Of a stretch of DNA of 64,000 nucleotides, positions 57,760 to 64,000 are shown piece by piece. How positions within the stretch are numbered: the stretch's first letter is position 1; each line of letters begins with the position of its first letter. The translations under genes were made by a program, and so were the position numbers. The notes under the pieces are model-generated. The model was not told the DNA's origin and did no database searches. It saw only the letters and a program-made list of their open reading frames with translations. The stretch spans positions 26,563 to 90,562 of the forward strand of contig MSJH02000640.1 of assembly GCA_001931875.2 (NCBI GenBank). Direction: 5' to 3'. Source of the DNA: Byssochlamys sp. IMV 00236 (lineage: Eukaryota; Ascomycota; Eurotiomycetes; Eurotiales; Thermoascaceae).

Positions 57760-60700
57760 TCCATGTCGCCATAGTTGTGATTGGGTGCCCTAGCGATCGG
57801 GGAACCGGACCGTTCCACAGAATCGGGATGATTGTCAGGATTGGTGTTCCCTTTTGTAACAAGGATTGCATTTGGTGCTCTGTTTGAAAGTTGCAGGCCA
57901 CACACATATCTAGCGAGCATCGTTGATGTTGATACGGCATTTCTCTTGACTAGAGCCCACCATCGGCTTTCTGCCCTGTCGTCCATCCACTTGGCGGCTG
58001 AGACTGTCTGTGCACTCAGTGATAGTTCCTGAAGGCCTGCAGGATCGCCGGCATTGGTTTCCGGGGTATGAGATTTCTTTGTTTAGGTTTGGCCCTTTGC
58101 AGATCTACCAGGGTCACGGCAACATGAAGCTCAGGCGCTGTAGGTGATTCAGAAAAGTCTTCTTCCGTTCGATATTGCAAACAGAAATTTGGATGTTGGA
58201 GAGAGTGGTAGGACTGATTGAAAAAGGGGCGCAGTATGGTAGGGGGCTGTGGGAGGTCTCGATTATTGCTACGATGACACTGTACATATTATCATATGAG
58301 AATACATATTCAACGATGCACACATTACAGTGGTCAAATCAGACTACGGCACCAATTTCATCTTGTCCATCGCATTCTTTCAGCTCTCGCCTTGAGGGGT
58401 GTATGACTGGTGGCCCGTTCAGTGACAGTGGACCTACCCAGGAGCTAACTGCGTCAGTATTACTCCCGATAGGGATACTACTCTCTGAGTACGAGGTATA
58501 TCATGAAGCTCAGTGGCCTAGAGTGATCGACGGGTCTGTTTCCATGTGGGAAGCACCAGCTAGAATCACGGTACGTACCACGATGATATGCAAGATCCGG
58601 GGTGGCACCGAAAGTGGCTCTCGTTTGGGGCTGAAGCTTTACGACACGGCAGCCGCCGCTTAGACACTGGACTAGAGTATAGGTACTTCCTATCATCGTA
58701 CTATTATGTATTATTGCTTTTCCTTTGGGGGACATTCGCGCGCGCCCTAATTTACTAAGCTGCGCCGTACCCAAGCTTCGTATTCTTTCTTGCATCCTCG
58801 TGGCTTTCGACGATATTGTACATGACCTACTACTCCGTCCCTCCGTACACATGGCAGCCATATGACGAACTTATCGAACGCCTCGAAGGCTCTCAGGGTC
58901 CACGAGGTCCCACTGACGGCGGCGAACAGAGGAAGTTCTTTCCCACGGGCATCCAATCGTCCTTCATTTCTCGGGAATCACGTCTCTTCGCCATACCCAC
59001 CCCTCCCAGACCGCGGAAGCGGATGAACTGGATGCTAGTTATCTGTATTAGCACAGACCCCCATTTCAAGCCAACTTAGAATACTCTCTGGTTGGTACCT
59101 TTATTTCCAAAGTGTATGGTAGCGAGATCCTCCCCTTCCCGCTCTGCTAACTGGTAGAAGCCTTAATGTCCCCCTTGCTTTGCTTGCCTTATGACTCGCC
59201 GTATTTTCAACCGGGTTCTGGTTGGATCGGGAATGAAGACGTCACCCCGTAGGTATAGCGGCTATAGTCACGCTGGTCAATTTGTTGCTTACTTGGGCAA
59301 TCTAGGCAATAATATTGTACTGTACATGAGATATGAAACAAGGTCCCCGAAGATCCCGGCCACATGCCATACAGGACAGGATAGGATTGGTTTGCTAATA
59401 GAGGTTCCCGGTTTCTGGGTCGTCTTCGTTATCATCATGAGTCCGTTAAGATGTGGTAGGAGTACTTTAGTCTGTTGGTTAGTCTGTGACTCTGTCCGAC
59501 TTCAAGGAGATATCATCTCAGCCAGAAGCGGTTTCGTAGATAAGCCACGTTTCTATACGAGTATGTAGTACATAGTAGTAATTTCTGTCTTCTAACTTTG
59601 AGAAGACAGCAATAATACTTATAATGATGCTAGAGAATAACCATAGAGTGTGATTTCGTCCGTATGGCACCGGGGAATCGGAAGATTGATCCCCCCCGTC
59701 CCCTATTCCGGCACATATATGTAGTACTATGTATTCTGCTAACTTCTAACTATCTAGTCGGTGCGGAGATGTGAATCTATACGATACGTCGTCAATTCTG
59801 GAATACTCACTAGCCACGTTCTCTGCATATACGGATACTAGATAGGGGTGCTAGATAGAAAACTTTCGAAGTATGCCACATCATGCTGACCATGGTCTTG
59901 TCTTATGCTCCAGACACACTGAGGATAACAGACGAGAATCGTATTATTATTAGAGAGAGGCATCCGACGGAGACTTTGGTCGCTTGTAGGCCATGAGTCG
60001 GGACGCTCCGACCTCTCAGCTTAAGTTTTGGTTCCCTCTTACTCTACCTAAAACGGAGTGAATTCCTCCGGTCTGGAACCAACTCGGGGACTTTCAAGTT
60101 TCTTCTCTCTGGTAGCGTTGCACGCCGTCTTCCAGCAAGCTTGATTTGGCCGCAATTGAGAACAACAGGACGTAGCTCCGGTGCTCGATCCGACGGCGTC
60201 TAGTCGACCCTAAGGGTTTGTTTCCCTGCTTTTTTCCTCCAGCCGCGACGGCTGTCCTCCGTCTCTCACCTCTCCCAGCCTGATGATCCCATTACAAGGG
60301 ATCACTATCGACGGATGCGGGGAATTCCCGTCCGCTGTTGCGTCCAAACTTAACAATGATAATAATCATCATAATGTCCTTTTTAGCGTGCTCAGACATG
60401 CTGACGAATTGTGGAACCCCTTAGTCTTCTTTCCTTCAGCCCCGGTGAAAATAACTAATAATAATGGACCCTGCGCGAGAATGCCAATACTGTACGTTGT
60501 TTGGAAGGCCACCGAAGAATTATGGTACATACTCTCAGCGCTAAACTACTGAGCAGTTGAATCGCCACGATCTCGTCAACCCGTCGGCGATTTTGTTGTC
60601 TGTCGCCAAGTATTGATACGATGATCCTTCACCGTGCGGCTCCGCATGGCTCTCTCTTAGGTCAAGCTTCACGCATGAGCCCTGCCTCAATCTCCCCAAC

Positions 60701-62330
60701 ACGAGCCACAGGGCGAATGATGATCGGCTCTGTGGGCTGAGAACTGGCGGAGAGCACCTTTCGCGGGCAGTGGCCGTCGCGATCTATTGCTACAGGATCT
60801 TGCTCTCTTTACGAAGACATTCGGCGGCCTGCAAGGGTTGACGCGAAGTTACTCTGTGCGGGATTATTACCCTAAATGGTTGTTTGACAGATCGATCTTA
60901 TTCCTCAACCCATCTGGTTTTCCGATCTGGCGGTGTCCGATCTCGATAAGCGATATGCACAGTATCTCTTGTCGACTGTGCGTTCCCCCATCTGCACTGT
61001 TGAGAAGTTATGCAGCATGCCAGTCTGGTTCGTTGAGGCGGCCAGGCACCGTTAGCGGATTGGTGCGAAATTTCAAGTCACGTCGGTGGGTTTATCTTTG
61101 CACCATCGAATCATCTAGTTGATGTCTTCGTGAATCCGCAACCCTTCATTATATCGCTCCTGATCTGCGCGGGAATTGGGAAACGGTCCTCAGCGGGCAA
61201 GGTGGCTCCCGAAGCTTTGCCTGTTTACTCTGCGCGTGCTGTCAGCCCTGGACGAGACCCGGGCTCCTGGTCGGCCAGATTTGACTCCGTGGGTTCTCTC
61301 CACATCGCGTCTTTTGCTCCGTGGCTACTGCAAGTACGGAGCAGATCAGTAGAATCTTGCGCTATTATGGCTCTTCCGTCTTCGATCGCGGCCATGTGGG
61401 GACGGAGGCCGCTCGGGACTACAACTCCCTCAGGAGTCAGGACTCAGGAGGCAAAGGGATCTCTTCTCCGGCCCGTAGCCTCGCACCAACTACTCCTTCG
61501 AGACACGGTAGTTCTCAGCAGATCCCGCGACTTCTGCTACAATCTTGGATGTGGCTTGTTCTTGACGTATACCGTTCGTTTCAGCTGTCTCACTACCCAT
61601 TCCTCTGGGTCGTGAACTGATCCATCTTCTACTACTATATAGGTTTTGACGTACGGGAAAACCAGACTGCTGGGAGCGAGATGCTTTCTTTTCTTACATA
61701 TTATTATTGCCATTTAGGAATCCCCGGATGATCGTCTTGTGTCTGCGGCGCAGCTCACATCGCGCTCAGATAGCCGCTTCGGAAGTTTATTCGATCTGAG
61801 ACTATGGGCTCGTGTACAGGGCTAAAGCGTGACCGGGCACGCCTTATGCACCGTGCTCAGCAGTTTGTCGCCAGTTATCTTGATAATTCGCCTTGGACAT
61901 GGCCTTATAGTAGTGCAAAGTATTATTATCACCCCGTTTCTCCCATCATCTGGGACAGGCAGGGATCGTCTCCAACTGCCGTTTACCACGCAAAACAAGT
62001 CGACCTTTCACCGGCTGCTAGGCTCGTATGGAGAAGGCTATCATCAGCGAAGCCGCGTGGTCGACACGGGGGGCTCGTCTCTACTAGAACAGAGATCTAA
62101 GACGCTATGGGCAGGCGATCCAAGGTTCGAGACTACTGTCAAAGCGGGAGCCAAATACCTAGTAGTAGTAACGTGTTGGTTGGACCGAGGTTTCCTTAGC
62201 AAACTAGGCCCCTAAAGGGAAGTAGTAACTCATATGCTGTCCCCTTTTCTCGCTATCATGATTATTTACAATGATATGCTCCCGTCTCTTATGACTCGGT
62301 GCACCTCGGACCGTACCTAAAGGGGACGTA
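57760..62330. other. 4.6-kb intergenic or gene-poor region
   Basis: No supported gene. Overlapping frames around 60787-61122, 61130-61615 and 61829-62215 lack motifs and start codons in good context, and several frames run together, as in decayed sequence. Composition is mixed, with AATAAT tracts near 60355-60380 and 60455-60465. The left 300 bp likely contain the ABC transporter's 3' UTR. Confidence 0.45.
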
Positions 62331-62625
62331 CAGTTGAACGGGGTTACTAAGGGAGCTGATCGGGGGTAGAAACTCTCGGCCGAGAGAAGTCTTGGCATTT
62401 TCTCTACCCCCGATCGGCTCTCGCTTAATAACACTAAAAGTAGACTAAGAATAATACTATGGTATACTTGTGTCATAGTAAAATAAGAGTTAAGACTTTC
62501 TCTTATACTTTGCATATGCTACCATTTAGATACTTATCCTTTTGCTTATATCTACCTCTTGTATCTTCCATATGCTAGGCATATGCTTAGCATATGCCTT
62601 TATATACTTGGCTAAGATATAACTT
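62331..62625 (+). repeat. Left terminal inverted repeat arm
   Basis: Matches the right arm in inverted orientation. Within it, GCTGATCGGGGGTAGA (62355-62370) pairs with TCTACCCCCGATCGGC (62402-62417). The loop holds the perfect 14-bp palindrome CTCTCGGCCGAGAG (62373-62386). The inner third contains AGCATATGC-type palindromes. Confidence 0.7.
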
Positions 62626-62860
62626 ACAATTCGCCTAAGGGGTTTACTAATATTGCCTATAAGGCGGGTTATTTGTATATGCAGCGTATATGCTAAGCAT
62701 ATACCTATAGTAAGCCTATATAATAGTTAAATAGCCTTATATATATATATATATATATATTCTCTGAGGTCTTATTTATTTTATATTACTCTTATTTTAT
62801 ATATAGGCCTTATAGATTAGTATATGCGTTGCATATGCTTAGCATATGCACTAATGTAAA
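62560..62860. repeat. Cluster of GCATATGC-type palindromes
   Basis: The sequence GCATATGC and close variants (AGCATATGCT, GTATATGC) recur many times, often as CATATGCTTAGCATATG pairs. Related copies occur in the right arm at about 63270-63300, 63350 and 63375. An AT dinucleotide tract at about 62739-62761 lies between clusters. Their spacing as paired palindromes suggests subterminal binding sites of an element. Confidence 0.65.
62739..62761. repeat. (TA)n microsatellite
   Basis: An uninterrupted AT dinucleotide run of about 11 units inside the inverted-repeat element. It is likely length-variable. Confidence 0.9.
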
Positions 62861-62884
62861 GAGCTGGGGTGAGAAAGCTCTTTA
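62857..62884. repeat. Perfect 9-bp hairpin
   Basis: TAAAGAGCT (62857-62865) pairs with AGCTCTTTA (62876-62884) across a 10-nt G-rich loop. It sits at the edge of the less AT-rich central segment of the element and may mark an insertion boundary. Confidence 0.75.
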
Positions 62885-63058
62885 TCGGAGGTGACTAGTC
62901 GGACTAGTCAAACAGAATGTGAGATGAGAGGTAGAGACGCAGGCGAGTAGCCGTCTACGCGTAGTAGAGTCAAAGGTCAGGTTCAGTGATAATCAGAACG
63001 AATCGCTGATCCGTCTAACTTCTATTCCTTCGGGGGTTATTTATCTGTCTCTGTTCTA

Positions 63059-63080
63059 CTAGGTCATCTAGATGACCTAG
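63059..63080. repeat. 22-bp perfect palindrome
   Basis: A self-complementary run centred on TCTAGA, with flanks CTAGGTCA and TGACCTAG. It lies in the central segment, where GACTAGTC also occurs twice in tandem (62893-62900 and 62902-62909), each copy itself palindromic. Confidence 0.85.
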
Positions 63081-63239
63081 TCTTGACGGCTCTATCTATG
63101 ACTAGCTGATCTAACTATTACACGTAGATCTAGTCATCTCGTTATCCTTCGTCGTCTATCCTAGGTCTTGGCAGGTCCGGATCGGGTATCGTAGCCCTAG
63201 TTCGTGACAACTAAGTATCAGGTAGTAGGTAACCCGTGG

Positions 63240-63559
63240 GTAAGTCTTATACCTTGGTCAAGTATATAAAGGCATATACTAAGCATATGCTAAGCATATG
63301 GAAGATACGAGAGGTAAATATAAGCAAAAGGATAAGTATTTAAATGGTAGCATATGCAAAGTATAAGAGGAGTATATGCTTAATATCAGGGAATATTAGG
63401 TAAATTTCTGTTTTACTATAACGCGGGTATGGCAAAATTATGCTCTAATTTCTTAGCGTTATTAAGCGAGAGCCGATCGGGGGTAGAGAAAATGCCAAGA
63501 ATTTCCTTGGCAAATATTTTCTACCCCCGATCAGCTCTCTTAGTAACCCCGTTCTACTG
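63240..63559 (-). repeat. Right terminal inverted repeat arm
   Basis: Inverted, imperfect copy of the left arm. GCCGATCGGGGGTAG (63472-63486) pairs with CTACCCCCGATCAGC (63521-63535), and a second stem, TGCCAAG (63493-63499) with CTTGGCA (63506-63512), lies in the loop. The loop sequences differ between the arms, so the outer stem is the conserved part. Confidence 0.7.
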
Positions 63560-64000
63560 TGACCCGACCTAAAGGCGTTACCGTGGCTATCCCTATCCCT
63601 TCCGCGGAGCCGGAAGACTTAACCTTAACCAAGTCCTCGTCTTCCCAGTAGTAGTAGTAGTAGTGTTGCTGCCAGCCAATAGTCCTTGATATTTATTATA
63701 CTGATTGGGAAAATTGGTCCCCAATGTGAGCGAACACGGGTTCTTCCAAGTTCCTTCACTTCACTCCGAAGCCTTCTATGTAACTCTCCATGAAGATGTC
63801 GGTAACTATATTTCTTTCTATATTTCTTCCTTATTTTTTGAAGATCATATAAATTCATCTAGATTAGCCTATTGTTCTTGAAAAAAAAACGCTCTGATTG
63901 GTCAGTTAGCGATATCGCGAGGCTTTCAACTAATCGTTCCGTTCTCACTATCTTCCTTTCCTTTTCCCGCTGTATTTCTCAATAATGCTCCTCTTATTGT
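63560..64000. other. Right-hand end, no gene seen
   Basis: A 77-codon minus-strand frame (63625-63858) is Arg/Lys/Leu-rich with no motif. A run of TAG/AGT trinucleotides occurs near 63650-63660. The window ends inside non-coding or unrecognised sequence. Confidence 0.4.

Larger units (their letters stand above)
62331..63559. mobile_element. Non-autonomous inverted-repeat element (Tc1/mariner-like or foldback)
   Basis: The two ends are imperfect inverted copies. The left arm starts CAGTTGAACGGGG and the right arm, read inward from 63559, CAGTAGAACGGGG. Similarity runs about 300 bp (left 62331-62625, right about 63240-63559). A TA sits just before the left end (62329-62330); the matching right-hand dinucleotide is TG, a possible mutation. 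CAGT termini and a TA target are typical of Tc1/mariner elements, but no transposase frame lies inside. Each arm contains its own hairpin (GATCGGGGGTAG against CTACCCCCGATC). The centre (about 62880-63215) is less AT-rich than its flanks. A pair of inverted MITEs flanking an insert is an alternative. Confidence 0.65.

Noticed and set aside
1..64000. Secondary-metabolite cluster, defence system or CRISPR array
   Set aside because: No backbone enzymes, cas genes or repeat-spacer arrays; the genes are unrelated housekeeping and signalling genes.

Overview
The window reads as nuclear DNA of a filamentous ascomycete, most likely a Eurotiomycete close to Aspergillus. Introns are short (about 50-120 bp) with GT..AG ends and CTAAC-like branch sites. 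The proteome is fungal (STE3-type pheromone receptor, Ycf1-type ABCC pump, Dcp1, S1/P1 nuclease, Erf4), and long unstructured Ser/Pro-rich tails are common. The genus is an inference. No search or alignment could be run, so all family names come from reading motifs and exon joins were deduced by hand.

Layout from left to right: the 3' end of an unidentified gene (2-472), then an assembly gap. Next come an SLC35F-type transporter (-), the PP4 regulatory subunit Psy2 (+), a lipid-droplet-associated hydrolase (+), decapping factor Dcp1 (-), an OCRL-like inositol 5-phosphatase (+), an unnamed multi-span membrane protein (-), the STE3-type receptor (+), mitochondrial SSB (-), a DUF4203/TMEM198-like membrane protein (+), Erf4 (+), the AP-2 mu subunit (+), an S1/P1 nuclease (-), a SANT/Myb-like protein (-), an FHA-domain kinase (-), Vms1 (-) and a Ycf1-type ABC transporter (+). 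All of these look intact. They are housekeeping and signalling genes, not a biosynthetic cluster. Several pairs diverge from a shared intergenic promoter region: transporter/psy2, dcp1/OCRL, membrane protein/STE3, SSB/DUF4203 and vms1/ycf1.

The right end (about 57.8-64 kb) has no convincing gene. Its main structure is a 1.23-kb element at 62331-63559. It has imperfect terminal inverted repeats of about 300 bp, a TA dinucleotide at the left border, a strong hairpin inside each arm, many GCATATGC-type palindromes, and a less AT-rich centre with its own palindromes. It has no transposase reading frame and is best read as a non-autonomous Tc1/mariner-like or foldback element.

The genes do not form one pathway. 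Loose themes are membrane traffic and lipid signalling (OCRL-like phosphatase, AP-2 mu, Erf4, hydrolase), stress and quality control (Vms1, Ycf1, FHA kinase, Psy2) and mating (STE3). I see no defence system, CRISPR array, rRNA or convincing tRNA. The most notable items are the inverted-repeat element, a probable GC-AG intron and a catalytic-domain insertion in the FHA kinase, and a possible optional in-frame intron in psy2.
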